Source: Ambrosia x helenae (lineage: Eukaryota > Streptophyta > Magnoliopsida > Asterales > Asteraceae). Taken from it: DNA of 64,000 nucleotides. Made by a program: the position numbers and the translations under genes. The DNA is taken from NCBI GenBank assembly GCA_030844895.1, contig CM061228.1:51387081-51451080 (forward strand), given 5' to 3'. Numbering within the stretch: position 1 is the stretch's first letter; the number at the start of each line of letters is the position of its first letter. Of the stretch, positions 11,806-23,315 are shown in pieces. The notes beneath the pieces were generated by a model. The model had not been told where the DNA came from. It did not search any database and saw only the letters and a list, made by a program, of their open reading frames with translations.

Positions 11806-13571
11806 TTAGTAGATAGAACGACCGTTGTCTGCTTCTTGCACTGCCAGGTCACGAGCCTGCTCCCCAAAAATATCCAGCCGTTGTGGATTTGCTATCTTTG
11901 TCACAACCGCCCCAATCTGCATCACTAAAAGCAACAAAGTCAAAATTATCATCATTATGGTACCATAATCCTCTCGACGGACAACCCTTCAGATATCGTA
12001 GGATCTGCTTGACGGCTGTTAGATGACTTTGATTCGGCTTCGACTGGAATCGTGCGCAGAGACATGTAGCGAACATTATATCTGGTCTAGATGCGGTAAG
12101 ATACATCAGAGATTCGACGATTGCTCTGTATGTGAAAGGATCTGTCAGCTCCCCCTTAGCATCAACTCCAATCCCGTGATTAGGTTGTATCGGGGTATCC
12201 ATCGGCTTTGAATCTTCCATCTGGAATCGACTCAGGACTTCAGATACGTATTTGGTCTGGTGAATAAAGATGCCCGTTGGCAATTGATCCACCTGCAAGC
12301 CTAGGAAAAAACTGCATTTCCCCCATTGCACTCATCTCGAACTTGTCCTGCATTACTTTTTCAAATTCTCTGCATAAAAGTTCATTAGTAGATCCAAAAA
12401 TAATATCGTCAACATATATCTGGACGAGAAGCAAGTCACCCTCTGTACTTTTGGTGAACAGAGTACAGTCTACCAAGCCTCGTTTAAATCCTTTGGATAG
12501 TAGGTACGTTCTTAGCTCCTCATACCATTGGCGTGGAGCCTGGTGCAACCCGTAGAGTGCTTTGTTTAGAACGTAAACCTTATCCCGGTGGATAGGATCT
12601 TCAAAGCCTGGAGGTTGACCTACGTATACCTCTTCCTTGACCACACCGTAAAGAAATGCGCTCTTGACATCCATTTGATACACCTTGAATTTCTTGTAGG
12701 AGGCAAACGCTAGAAACATACGGATAGCTTCTATACGTGTCACAGGTGCATAGATCTCATTGTAGTCTATTCCTTCAACTTGATAAAAACCTTGAACTAC
12801 CAATCGAGCTTTGTTTCTCACGATTATGCCTCTATCATCCTTTTTACATTTAAAAACCCATTTGGTTCCTATTTTCTTCCTTCCCGAAGGTAAATCTGTT
12901 AGTGTCCAAACACCCAGTTTCTGGAACTGCAACAACTCTTCTTGCATCGCCTCGACCCAAGCATCATCCAAAAGAGCTTCCTTGTAAGTCCGCGGCTCAA
13001 CCTGCAAAACATAACAAGCAAAAGACCAATCATTCTGACAACCAGATTTTTGAATTTTTGCATATAAAGCTAAGGCGCCAAGATTTTCAGGTGAGTTTGC
13101 ACTTCGAAGTTGTCCTCTAGTCATGACACTACTACCAGGTTCACCAATAACTTGCTCCAGCGGGTGAATACGATGAATCCGAGATTCCGGATGATCAGGT
13201 ACTGGAACTCCCGTTTGAGTAGTCAAATTCTTTGCTGAATCCAGATCATTACCCATGTTAGACGATGAAGCAACATCTGGATTTGGGTTCACTGGTGGTG
13301 CTTCTGTTGCCTGATCTAGAATAGCTTCACTTGTGACATCATCATCATCTTCTGATTCTGATAAATTAAGAGTAGTGGAAGCTTCCTGCAAAACTGCTTC
13401 TTCAGTTGCAGGAACATTGGTATCATTAGAAGCTGCTAGAGGATTTACGGTAATCGGACGCACCAACGGTGAAGTCACCGCGTTTTCACACTCATAATAA
13501 AGTCTTAGAACAACCTCTTCAACCAAGTTATCTAGATTGAATGATTTAAAGAAGTCTTTGTAATCAAACAT
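11806..13571 (-). pseudogene. Copia A pol: reverse transcriptase and RNase H (broken)
   Basis: The minus strand encodes Ty1/copia RT. Visible motifs are a WVFKCKKDDRG-like stretch, RLVVQGFYQVEGIDYNE, the VYQMDVKSAFLYG block, ALYGLHQAPRQW and the catalytic LLVQIYVDDIIFGS (YVDD at about 12405-12420). After about 12310 the frame shifts by one base in a run of T/A, and the RT end and RNase H (SDADWGGCDKDSKST) continue to 11849. Beyond that only remnants persist to about 11806, where a gypsy relic begins. The 3' LTR is missing. The frameshift and the stops make it inactive. Confidence 0.85.
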
Positions 13572-14686
13572 CCAATCTGGACCGCTTCCCTGTACGTTCT
13601 GAGTATATCGTTGAACTTCAACGTTAGCCCACTCCTCTACCTGACGAGTTCATTTGTTGAATACCCGTTTGAGCGGGGTTGCATATCCACCAAAGAATCC
13701 CTCTTCAGCTTTTGGTGCAAACTTCTCAGACGGATTTAGCATAGTACAAGGTGCTCCAAATGGTTCTAGATACTCCAAATTCGGCTTACGTCTGTTCAAC
13801 AGTTCATAAGAAGTTTTGCCAAACTTCTTCACTGTTAACACACGATTTAATGTGTAACAAGCTATGTATATGGCATATAAAGCTAAGGCGCCAAGATTTT
13901 CAGGTGAGTTTGCACTTCGAAGTTGTCCTCTAGTCATGACACTACTACCAGGTTCACCAATAACTTGCTCCAGCGGGTGAATACGATGAATCCGAGATTC
14001 CGGATGATCAGGTACTGGAACTCCCGTTTGAGTAGTCAAATTCTTTGCTGAATCCAGATCATTACCCATGTTAGACGATGAAGCAAAATCTGGATTTGGG
14101 TTCACTGGTGGTGCCTCTGTTGCTTGATCTAGAATAGCTTCACTTGTGACATCATCATCATCTTCTGATTCTGATAAATTAAGAGTAGTGGAAGCTTCCT
14201 GCAAAACTGCTTCTTCAGTTGCAGGAACATTGGTATCATTAGAAGCTGCTAGAGGATTTACGGTAATCGGACGCACCAACGGTGAAGTCACCGCGTTTTC
14301 ACACTCATAATAAAGTCTTAGAACAACCTCTTCAACCAAGTTATCTAGATTGAATGATTTAAAGAAGTCTTTGTAATCAAACATCCAATCTGGACCGCTT
14401 CCCTGTACGTTCTGAGTATATCGTTGAACTTCAACGTTAGCCCACTCCTCTACCTGACGAGTTTGTTTGTTGAATACCCGTTTGAGCGGGGTTGCATATC
14501 CACCAAAGAATCCCTCTTCAGCTTTTGGTGCAAACTTCTCAGACGGATTTAGCATAGTACAAGGTGCTCCAAATGGTTCTAGATACTCCAAATTCGGCTT
14601 ACGTCTGTTCAACAGTTCATAAGAAGTTTTGCCAAACTTCTTCACTGTTAACACACGATTTAATGTGTAACAAGCTACGTATATGG
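13061..14686 (-). repeat. 813 bp direct tandem duplication inside copia A pol
   Basis: 13061-13873 and 13874-14686 are near-identical tandem copies with an offset of 813 bp (271 codons). The reading frame therefore passes through the duplication junction in the ORF at 13650-14654. Each unit covers the end of integrase and the variable linker before RT. The copy nearer RT has acquired a stop (CAA to TGA) near 13650. The copies differ by only a few bases, so the duplication is recent relative to the decay of the element. Confidence 0.9.
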
Positions 14687-15251
14687 CTTCATTTCAGAAC
14701 ATTACTGGAAGGTTAGAATCTGCAAGCATTGTTCTCGCCGCCTCAATTAGAGTCCTGTTTTTCCTTTCTGCGACACCGTTCTGTTGAGGGGTATACGGAG
14801 CACTTTATTCATGATGAATTCCTTTATCTTCACAAAGAGCATCCATCTGTGCACTTTTGAACTCCGTCCCGTTGTCACTCCGAATTCTTTTGATTTTTAA
14901 ACCATAAACATTCTCTAAACGAGTGAACAGAACTTTCAAATTGTTAAATGTGTCGCTTTTGTATTGCAAGCACATTACCCACGAAAATCTAGAATAGTCG
15001 TCAGTAACCACAAGGCAGTAAAGCTCTCCGCAATGACTCTTACGCCTGACAGGTCCGAATAGGTCCATGTGCAAATGCTCAAGTGGCATTTCAACAGAGT
15101 TTACTTTCTTTGGTTTGTGGGACTGTTTGTGCTGCTTCCCCTTCTTGCAACTCACGCACTTGTCATTGAGATGAAAATGTTTGACATTAACTCCTTCAAC
15201 AAGTCCATTCTTCATCAAATGATTCATTTTCCTGAGGTGAATGTGTCCCAT
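14687..15251 (-). pseudogene. Copia A pol: integrase (broken)
   Basis: The minus strand shows the zinc-binding/pre-integrase region (GHIHLRKMNHLMKNG, CVSCKKGKQHKQSH), the core with HMDLFGPV and VVTDDYSRFSWV, and RIRSDNGTEFKS. After an in-frame stop at about 14805 the third block (YTPQQNGVAERKNRTL) follows. A second stop lies near 14692. The three catalytic acidic positions are recognisable, but the stops prevent a full product. Confidence 0.85.
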
Positions 15252-15260
15252 CCTCCTATG

Positions 15261-15713
15261 TCACATAATTGATTCTTTCTCTGTAGCCTTGGAGAGGAAA
15301 CACGTAACTTGGCCCTGAGTTGTCATAGCTTTCGACATATCAAGAATGTAAAGATTATTCACTCTTGGTGCTTTCAGCATGATCCACTCCTTTGTAATAA
15401 CAAAGCCGGGTTTGAGGATATAACAAGATTTGTCATCGAAGTGCACAGAAAATTGTTTGTCACTGATTTGGCTCACACTTAACAGATTATAGTCAATTTG
15501 TTTCACATACGAAATCTTCTCAAAACTAACAATACCGTTACTCACACTTCCCTCCATCGTGATGTAACCTCCTTTATTTCCAGCAAATGCTACATATCCT
15601 CCATTGATGTTCTTTATATTGAATAACAGTGTCAAATCCCCTGTCATGTGACCAGAAGCTCCACTGTCGACAATCCAGAGACTGCTAACAGGACCAGCTA
15701 GAGCTCCCTGCAC
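15261..15713 (-). pseudogene. Copia A pol: aspartic protease and pre-integrase segment
   Basis: The minus-strand frame contains WIVDSGASGHMTGD, the Ty1/copia aspartic protease active site, then the spacer leading to integrase (LLSVSQISDKQFSVHFD, AMTTQGQVTCFLSKATEKES). A stop separates it from the integrase frame next to it. It lies directly downstream of the gag pieces in the element's own direction. Confidence 0.8.
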
Positions 15714-17404
15714 ATATCAATGAAAATATTAGTTCTTTTGGGGGACCCAAGCCTGTTTGGTCTTGGGTCTTTGAACATAAGATTTCAAAGATTCATTCAT
15801 ACAAACATTAGAATTTGAATCGATCTTTTTCTGATCTATCAATTTTTTCTCACTTTGAGGTTTTTTATTAACCTTTGAGGTAGAAGCTCCCGAAGAATCC
15901 ACCGGTGACCAAGATTGTTTCGAACGTTTCAGAATCCTGATCTGAGATTTTGGAGTCTCAGATGGTTTCTTTGTATCGTTCTTGAATGAAACTTTCTTAG
16001 TTACCTTCTCTGATTTAACAGAGACAGGTCCAACTGATTATTTAACAACAGGTTTTGGAGAAACCTCTTGTTTATCAACAGTTGAGTTCACCACTGGTTT
16101 CTTCAATGATTTTTCCATAGCAATCCAATTTCGATGATCATATGCAAATTAACGATTATACCTCCTTTGAAAATAACGACTTTGATTGTAAAATGATGTT
16201 GGTTGAGGGACAAAACGTCTTTGAGGATAACAATGATTGTCGACTGGACTTCTATATGCCTGCTTCATCTCAACTTCGTGCCTTTTATGCCTCACGTACG
16301 GGCAGTGAGCAAGTAAATGCCCTCTCTCCCCGCACTTGAAACATGCACGGTATTCCTCAAAAACATTCTTGGCATTCGACTTAGCATAAGAAGTGATAGG
16401 ATATTGGTCATCCACACATCTTCGTCTTAAACTCTCAGGAGCTAGATCCTTTGAGTAAGTCGGCTCAAGAAAACTGTTAGCCTTTTCTTTCGGCTTGATG
16501 AACTTAGTGACATGAACCTTGGGTTCTTTTGGAATATCCAGATATATTTTCTTTAAAATTTCTGGAGGTACATCATTGGTCCTCTCATGTTTAGGAAACC
16601 AAATAGTACTTTCCTGCCAAATTTTCTCAATCTTTGAATAATTGGCAAATTTTATCGGATATTCCTCGTTAGAGATAATCTTATCGGATCCTTCCATTTG
16701 ATAAAATACTTTGACGGGTTTGTCAACTGATTCATTTTTCTCAATTTTCTTTACTGAATGATTTATTCGATGAGCATTTGCCATCGGATGTGAAATCTGA
16801 GAAGGTGATACTGGTTCATTTGTGATAATGTGATTTTCCATAGGAATATCACTCACTTTCTCAGGTTCCTCATCATTTGAGTCAGAAGCATCAGTCACAG
16901 CAATCACTCCCTCATTATTCAATCCCAAAATCGGTCTTACATCGGAATGTAGATCTCCAACACTAGAAGTGTTAGATTCATTGTCCGATGCAGAGTCAGA
17001 TTTGATTGAACTCTCCGGTGTTATTGAATGTAAAGTGTGGTTCTCAAATAACACTGGAGATGGAACAGCCTTGTAGTTTGCATTATTAGGTTGTAAGGGT
17101 TCTTCAATGATATGGTTAACCACATAAGCAATGTGTTTGTAACTTTCAAGCTTTTTGTTGACCTTTTCAGCAAAGCATTTGATGGTTGCCATTTCTAATA
17201 TAGTTTCTTCAAGTTCATTGATATAACTGTTTATGGCAAGTTGTTATAAAGAAAGAGTTTTCTTCAAATCAGAAATATCCTTTTTATAACCATCAAGCAC
17301 TTTGTTAAACTCATGTGCTTCTTTGCGATAAGATTGACAGTTGATTCTAGCACTCTCAAGTTGAACCTTGAGTTGCTAGTTTTCCTCTGTCAATCTATCA
17401 CAAG
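15714..17404 (-). pseudogene. Copia A gag, 3' part with zinc knuckle
   Basis: The main open frame is 17192-16149 (347 codons). It includes the nucleocapsid knuckle CFKCGERGHLLAHC (CX2CX4HX4C, about 16300-16345) and basic Tyr/Arg repeats after it. Upstream, 17192-17404 continues in the same frame with two stops as a coiled-coil segment. A weaker basic linker, 15714-16148, leads to the protease. The frame is cut at 17404 by a hAT transposon and resumes at 33267: the codons on the two sides join without a frame change once one copy of the ATCACAAG duplication is removed. Confidence 0.8.
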
Positions 17405-17459
17405 TAGGGGTGTTCAAAATCGGATAATCCGAATTTCGGATATCCGAAATTTCGGATTC
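17405..17459. mobile_element. Left end of a hAT transposon
   Basis: It begins TAGGGGTGTTCAAAATCGG, a common hAT terminal inverted repeat form. Several ATCCGAA/TTCGGAT subterminal motifs follow, of the kind hAT transposases bind. ATCACAAG at 17397-17404 is the left copy of the 8 bp target duplication; the right copy is at 33267-33274. The hAT is interrupted at 17459 by the gypsy element and resumes at 31662. Confidence 0.8.
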
Positions 17460-20400
17460 TGTAACAACCGGCAAAATTAAGGTAATTCCGTACTAATTAA
17501 TTAAACGCGATTAACGTAATTAACCGTAATTATGTGCTGAATATTTAATTGAGGCCTTAGAAAGATAGGAATTCCCAAATAATGCATAGGAATGCATAAG
17601 TTTAATAGCAAAGCATGATAGGATCATGCGCAGGCAAAACTATCCGGTATGGACACTGGCGATTACCCGGTAAAACTTAAATAAGCGAAACGAACACCGG
17701 ACACCCGGAATATAAAATAAATAATATTTTCACAAAATATTATGAGTTTTGGAAACCCAAAGCCATACGTGAAAGCTTATTGCACAAATCTCCCGGTAAC
17801 GAATAAAGTGCGCGTACCGCACCCGATACGCGCGCAACACGTAAATTCACCCGACAAAAACTGAAATAAATTATCAGTAATTTAACTGGGCAAAATTTTA
17901 TGAATATTAACGGTATTTTAATATTGAGGTAAACCGCGGTTAAAATTCGAGAAATACCCGGGCGGTACCCGAAAGGAACTAACTTAAACATAATATGGAG
18001 AGATAATTAGCAAGGTGGACCCCACCAAACACCCCATAGGGGCCGGCCAAAAGGGCCACTTGAGTGTAGTTCACTTGAGTTTTTATTAAATCTCTTCCAT
18101 ATCATTTGCAATGATGAGCACGCATGTAAAAGGATTGGATAAAAAGATTAACCCAATCATTCTTCCTCCCTCTCTCTCTAACTCGGCCAAACACCCCCAT
18201 ATAATATCATTAGAGATTTTTTTTGATCTTCATAATCCTTCCATAATCTTCCAATATCCAAGGCAAGATACTTACAATCTTTGCAAGATTTGGAAGAACA
18301 CTATAAGCACACTTGAAGAGCATTTGAAGAAAATCACAAAAACTCTTCTTCTTTTTCTTCTTGTGGCCGTGGACTTCCACCACCCCACCAACACCTCTCT
18401 TTCAATTTTTACAACTTCAAATCATCTCTAGTTCATTCTAAATCAAACCCCTTCTTGTGTGTTCAAGAGCTTGGAGCATAACCCACTTGGAAGAACACAT
18501 TAAACCTCACCCAAAACCCAAGATTTTGTCTTCCCTAGCCTTGAGCTAGTAGTAAGTCTTGCATTGTTTTATTATTTAAAATGTCATATTTTTGTGCTAT
18601 GAAAGCAAGTTGTACAATGTGGGTAATAAAAATGAGTTTTGTAGAAGTAATGGGTTTTATTAAAATGAAGATGGAAGAATAATAATATGATGAAATCTTA
18701 GATTATTATTAATGAAAGTGGCATTTTGAAGAAAATATAATAATAAGAACATACTTGTAAGTTGGAAGATGAGAAAAGCTAGATTTTGGAAAATGACTTG
18801 AATATGATGAAAAGTGGTTTTAATCATCATAAGATGACTAGTTAATGTCAAAAAGTTGTTAAAAAGAATTATAAAATCATAGATGAAAAAGTTTCATCTT
18901 CAAAGTCCACTCACTTAGATGAGTGAAAATTGGATGTTTTGGATTAAAATATGGATTAAGCACATTATTGACATCTAGGATGGATTAGAAGACCATTAAA
19001 AGTAAAAAGAAGTGAAAACAACTAAACATGATGAAAATGGTTCTTCAAAGTCCACTAAAGTGGAAGAAAAATATTAACTTGGAAAGGTTGAGTGAAAAAT
19101 GCTACAAGTATAAGTTAAAGGATTAATATGACAACTTTGGAAGTCGAGGGACCCAAAATAAATATTTTAGAAAACTATTGGACCAAAAACACAATAATGG
19201 GAAAATTTGTGTCAAAAGTGTAAGTAATAATTTACAAGGTAAATTTGGTAAATAATAGTAGCATACTTGGGTATTTTAAGTAAAAAGTATATTTTTATAA
19301 AATGGACGTTTTATAAAAATAAATGGAGTAACGCGAGCATTTTATAAAGTAAGATTGTATAAAATAAATACTTGGGAAGACTTGTACAAAAATAAGATAC
19401 TTTTATATAAATGGGAATATAAAAGTATCGGAAACATTTTTGGGTAACAAGTTGGACTAAAACGTACATAATATATTTTTCCGAGAAATAAACGTTCGGA
19501 ATCGGAAGTTGGAACAATACTTCCATGAGAACGCGCAACGGAAATAAATATGAAAAACGCTAACTAACGAACTTAGTTACACGAACCAACGTAAACGGAC
19601 TTATGAGGAAAAGACCATTACGTCGAGATAAAAATATACATATATATTTTAAGGAAATAAAATATATATAACAAGGGTGAAACGTGCGTAACACTTTCCT
19701 AAGTGTAGTAACAATATTCGTGGGAAAGGAGAAACATAACGTAACAAATTAAAAACGCTAAACGACACATGAACTTAACAAGTAGTATCCGCGCGATGAT
19801 ATATGTACATATACTCGTTTCCGACGAAATTCTAGTACATCTATTTAAATGGGAAAATAGATATGCGAGAAGGAAAACCGAGACGAGTAGGTGAAATATA
19901 TCTACGAACGCGTGAATACCGACAAGATCCTAGTACATTTATTTAAATGGGAAAATAAATGTACGGTGTGGTAAGTCTAGTCGGGCGTTAAGATTATGTT
20001 ACCAAACGACAAAGACTTAGCATATTTATTTAAATGGGAAAATAAATATGTGGCAAAGTAAGTCGGGTCGGTTAATAAGAAAAACACTTTATATCGAGCG
20101 AAAAGATCCTAAGTATAATTATTTAAATGGGAAAATAATTATACGTTGGGTAGAGTCGTGTCGAGTATAATGTTGTACAAGTCATAAAGAATATTAATAA
20201 GAACAATATATGACTTGTAAGGAAAGGGTAATCCATCGCCATTGAACCTAGGATACGAAACTATTAAACGGGAATAGGGATAAAGACGTGGTCGGGAAGT
20301 TGGGTGTACAACTTGCCAAGGCACATACACCATAGGTGTAAGTGACTTATACGCCTAGAACCTTTGTAGGTACGGGATCACAAACTTTACTATCTTCTTT

Positions 20401-21173
20401 GAGCCGAGCACAGTTACAGGTGTGTCTCACGGCCCCATTTCTAAACTATTTAACGTTTTTACGGGGGAAAGATATGTTGGGATTGTATGACGGGTTGGAT
20501 ACTTGAGTAAAGATCGCCACTCGGGGTTGAGACCTCCCCACTATAATCATTTATTCAGGAATGAGAAACCAAAGGGATATTTGGATAGTACTATTGGTGC
20601 CTGACCAGGCCCACCCCTAATCGATAGCGTCGATAATGCATCGGCGTATGCCTGGGGTGCACTTATTCTGAAATAAAGTCGTAGGAATACCGAGTAACGA
20701 CTTTGGGCGGGGGCATTATTAATTGTCTTGGTTTGGTTATAGGCTCAAGTAAATTGTAGGATTTTGCAACTCCTATAAATGTCATAACAAGGATATTCCC
20801 ACTTTATAAAGACTTATTAAATTAAAACCTGTGAACTCACCAATATTTATATATTGACGATTTTCAAACATATCTTTCAGGTAATTGATTGATGGAAGTT
20901 AGCATGGCGAGCAGGGTCGGGGATGTCTCCAAGTTGGGCGTTGGGAATGTCGTGAAGGGGTCTTATCTCTTTATTCCATGGACTTAGGGATAAAGGGAGA
21001 AGCCTCTTTATCAATTTCAAAAACAATTTATAATTATGTATGGATAATTTAACATGATTATTAGCATTGAATAAATGCCCGTTTTTCTAATTACTATTGT
21101 GGTTTGCATTAATCTTGGCTTAATACTTTTGAACCGTCGCGCCACGTGTTTCCGCCTTAGACGTGGTGTGACA
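17460..21173 (+). repeat. 5' LTR of the chromovirus
   Basis: 3714 bp from TGTAACAACC to GTGGTGTGACA. It is very long for an LTR, AT-rich in its second third, and contains an array of hairpins (separate entry). No convincing protein-coding ORF is present. Confidence 0.92.
19291..20144. repeat. Array of hairpins with a shared loop in the 5' LTR
   Basis: Inverted repeats with loop AAATGGGA occur at 19396-19429 (13 bp perfect stem), 19839-19862, 19933-19964 (12 bp perfect), 20021-20050 (11 bp perfect) and 20113-20144 (12 bp perfect). A related one with loop TGGACG is at 19291-19320, and one with loop AAGGAAAT at 19640-19669. The stem sequences differ between copies but remain self-complementary, for example GTACATTTATTT, CATATTTATTT and GTATAATTATTT. 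The last four recur every 87-98 bp. Flanks are also similar: TCCTAG/TTAG/TCTAG before and AGTCGGG-like after. Confidence 0.8.
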
Positions 21174-21178
21174 GAAAG

Positions 21179-21192
21179 TGGTATCAGAGCCA
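21179..21192 (+). other. Primer-binding site of the chromovirus
   Basis: TGGTATCAGAGCCA lies five bases after the LTR end. It matches the 3' end of plant initiator tRNA-Met, which primes minus-strand synthesis. Confidence 0.9.
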
Positions 21193-21443
21193 AGGTTATA
21201 GCGAATTAGCATTTTAAAAATCTAAACTATAACCGGATTTGGTTCAAAATCTTTCAAATAAATGCGAAACGCAATAAAATAAATTTTTCCAACGACCATT
21301 TGGGTATATGGAGATTCCGACCAAGCTAGCCATGGTAAGTGTACGTATTACTTTTGTGTTAGAAGGTTAGGAAGAGTACCTAGATATGTGCCTTAACTAC
21401 CTAACGAATAATACTTAAATATTAGTACGGTTCTTTTGCCAGG

Positions 21444-22886
21444 ATGTCGAACGCAGGGAGCGTAGCACCGAGCTACGACAGTAGCCTCCAGATCATCCCA
21501 GCACCGCCAGCGGAGCCGATCGAGGTGGTGATACTCGATCCCGAGGATGACGAGATGGATATTGATGCCGCCATGGAGGGCGCCGACGGAGATAGCTCCG
21601 ACGAGACAGACCCGAGCGAGGACCCAGCGTGGGCCCCCGCTGGAGGCGACATGGCCGCCGTGGCCGACCTACCGATGGCCGAGGCTGACTTGCCGCTAGT
21701 GCCATTCCAGGAAGCACCACTGCCAGCACTACCCATCCGAGCCGTCAGGGACTTCCCTGTAGGCTGCGCAGGTCCTTCGAGACCTATCCCTACACAGTCG
21801 GAGACTGTCGAGTCTCCATACGACCGACGCGCACCTGTCGATCGTGAGCCCTTACCTACCCCACCTATCCCCGTTCCCTCTGGCATGAGACTCGTGCCTG
21901 TCTGCCGAGGACACAACGGGTGGATATCCGATGACTCTGACGATGAGTCAACTGCGTCGGTGGAGCACATTGATGTGCCTATCCCACCAGCAGGCCAGGA
22001 GGAGCACGTCGCTCCGATGATAGGGCATGCTACCACTACCCCAGCCACCCTACCCGCCATGCCCGAGCCCGTACCGCAGGATGGGCCAGCTTCTACTGGG
22101 CACATCCTTGAGGGCAGCTCAGCCCGCAGTTCCGAGCTGCACCGAGCAGGACTGGCAGCTCACGCCACTGCTAGCCCTCCCACCCCTACCACTGTGATAT
22201 CCGCTCCAGAGTGGGTCGCTGTCACCCAGCCTCTCATGGTCCCACTCGCCGAGCTTATAGTCCCCTCACCCATATCCATGACACTACCCATCACCACTTT
22301 TCCCACACTGCCACCCCTACCCGAGATGCACCCTACACCACCACCTGCACCATTCACTATGGATGCAGGAGCCCCATTTTTGACACCCTCATTTGCACCG
22401 TGTACTCTAGGTGCGGGAGACCCATACCAGGTACCACCCTACTGCTTCACTGGATTACCGGGCTTTGCCCCACCTTTCACACCACTACCCATACCCGATA
22501 TCGTCGGCCCGTCCCAGCCGACGTACACTGACATCCCCGGGCCGTCGCAGCCCCACGGGATGGCCCCACTGTCAGGACCCGCATGGTCCACGGTGATCTC
22601 ACTGGAGAGAGATTTCCAGACCCTCACCGACACGGTGCAGCGCACCGTGAGTCAGATGGAGCAGCAGGCCCAGCTCATGTGGGCCAGGATCATTGATGCC
22701 AGGGATGCACTGGCACATTATGCTGAGGAGCTGCTGAGCATGGATGCTCATTGTGGCCTTACGGGCGACGCACACCTTGCGCATCGCCAATTCTTGTACG
22801 ATCGCATTATGGCGATCAGTATGACCATTAGCATGTGCGCACCCCAGTACCAGTACCAGCACCCGTCGCCGCCACCGCCACAGTAG
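21444..22886 (+). CDS. Additional ORF upstream of gag, unknown function (480 aa)
   Basis: An uninterrupted 480-codon ORF starts 250 bases after the primer site and precedes gag on the same strand. It is much more GC-rich than the LTRs. The predicted product has an acidic N-terminal third (DPEDDEMDIDAA, DESTAS), then a long low-complexity middle rich in Pro, Thr and Ala. The C-terminal segment (residues ~385-465) is helical and coiled-coil-like, containing LERDFQTLTDTVQRTVSQME. I see no zinc knuckle, protease, RT, signal peptide or membrane span. The intact length in an element with decayed neighbours suggests it is maintained or simply young. It could be a gag-like accessory protein or an acquired plant fragment; I do not recognise it. 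Confidence 0.6.
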   Translation: MSNAGSVAPSYDSSLQIIPAPPAEPIEVVILDPEDDEMDIDAAMEGADGDSSDETDPSEDPAWAPAGGDMAAVADLPMAEADLPLVPFQEAPLPALPIRAVRDFPVGCAGPSRPIPTQSETVESPYDRRAPVDREPLPTPPIPVPSGMRLVPVCRGHNGWISDDSDDESTASVEHIDVPIPPAGQEEHVAPMIGHATTTPATLPAMPEPVPQDGPASTGHILEGSSARSSELHRAGLAAHATASPPTPTTVISAPEWVAVTQPLMVPLAELIVPSPISMTLPITTFPTLPPLPEMHPTPPPAPFTMDAGAPFLTPSFAPCTLGAGDPYQVPPYCFTGLPGFAPPFTPLPIPDIVGPSQPTYTDIPGPSQPHGMAPLSGPAWSTVISLERDFQTLTDTVQRTVSQMEQQAQLMWARIIDARDALAHYAEELLSMDAHCGLTGDAHLAHRQFLYDRIMAISMTISMCAPQYQYQHPSPPPPQ

Positions 22887-23315
22887 CGATACATCAGGGA
22901 CGCTTGGGAGATCACTCACGGACATAGTAGTAGTAGTAGTAGTAGTATGATAGCACAGCATGGGTTATAGCGCCCATCTGCATTTTTGCCTAGCCGAGCG
23001 GGATTGTGCCGGCATATGACATTATATTTCTAGTGTATTTCAAAGAGCAATGTATGAGGAATGTATCCTCGGTTTTTGTTATTATGAACAAATCATTGTA
23101 CTTGGTATTGAAATTAATGAAAATTTTGTTATGGTAAAATATGTGTTGTGATTGTCTATGATTATTATTACATGTTCTGTTTATATTGTGATTGTGTGAT
23201 GTTGTTGTGGTGATTATTGTGTTCATATGTTGTGTGGTTGTTTATACTATATATGTGATGATATTGTATGAATGATTGTCGGAAATTAACCTTTGATATT
23301 GGTTATTGAAGAAAC
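22887..23315 (+). other. Spacer between the extra ORF and gag
   Basis: It contains a short (AGT)n run near 22926-22947 and AT-rich sequence. Nothing coding is visible. The gag start codon follows at 23316. Confidence 0.6.

Noticed and set aside
19831..20144. CRISPR-like regularly spaced repeats
   Set aside because: The spaced units are hairpins with varying stems in a plant LTR; no identical repeats, no cas genes.
21473..22105. 210-codon minus-strand ORF opposite the extra ORF
   Set aside because: GC-rich DNA opens several frames; only the plus-strand frame runs the full length and points the same way as gag-pol.
22599..22961. Minus-strand ORF of 120 codons
   Set aside because: Overlaps the end of the plus-strand ORF and a trinucleotide repeat; no supporting motif.
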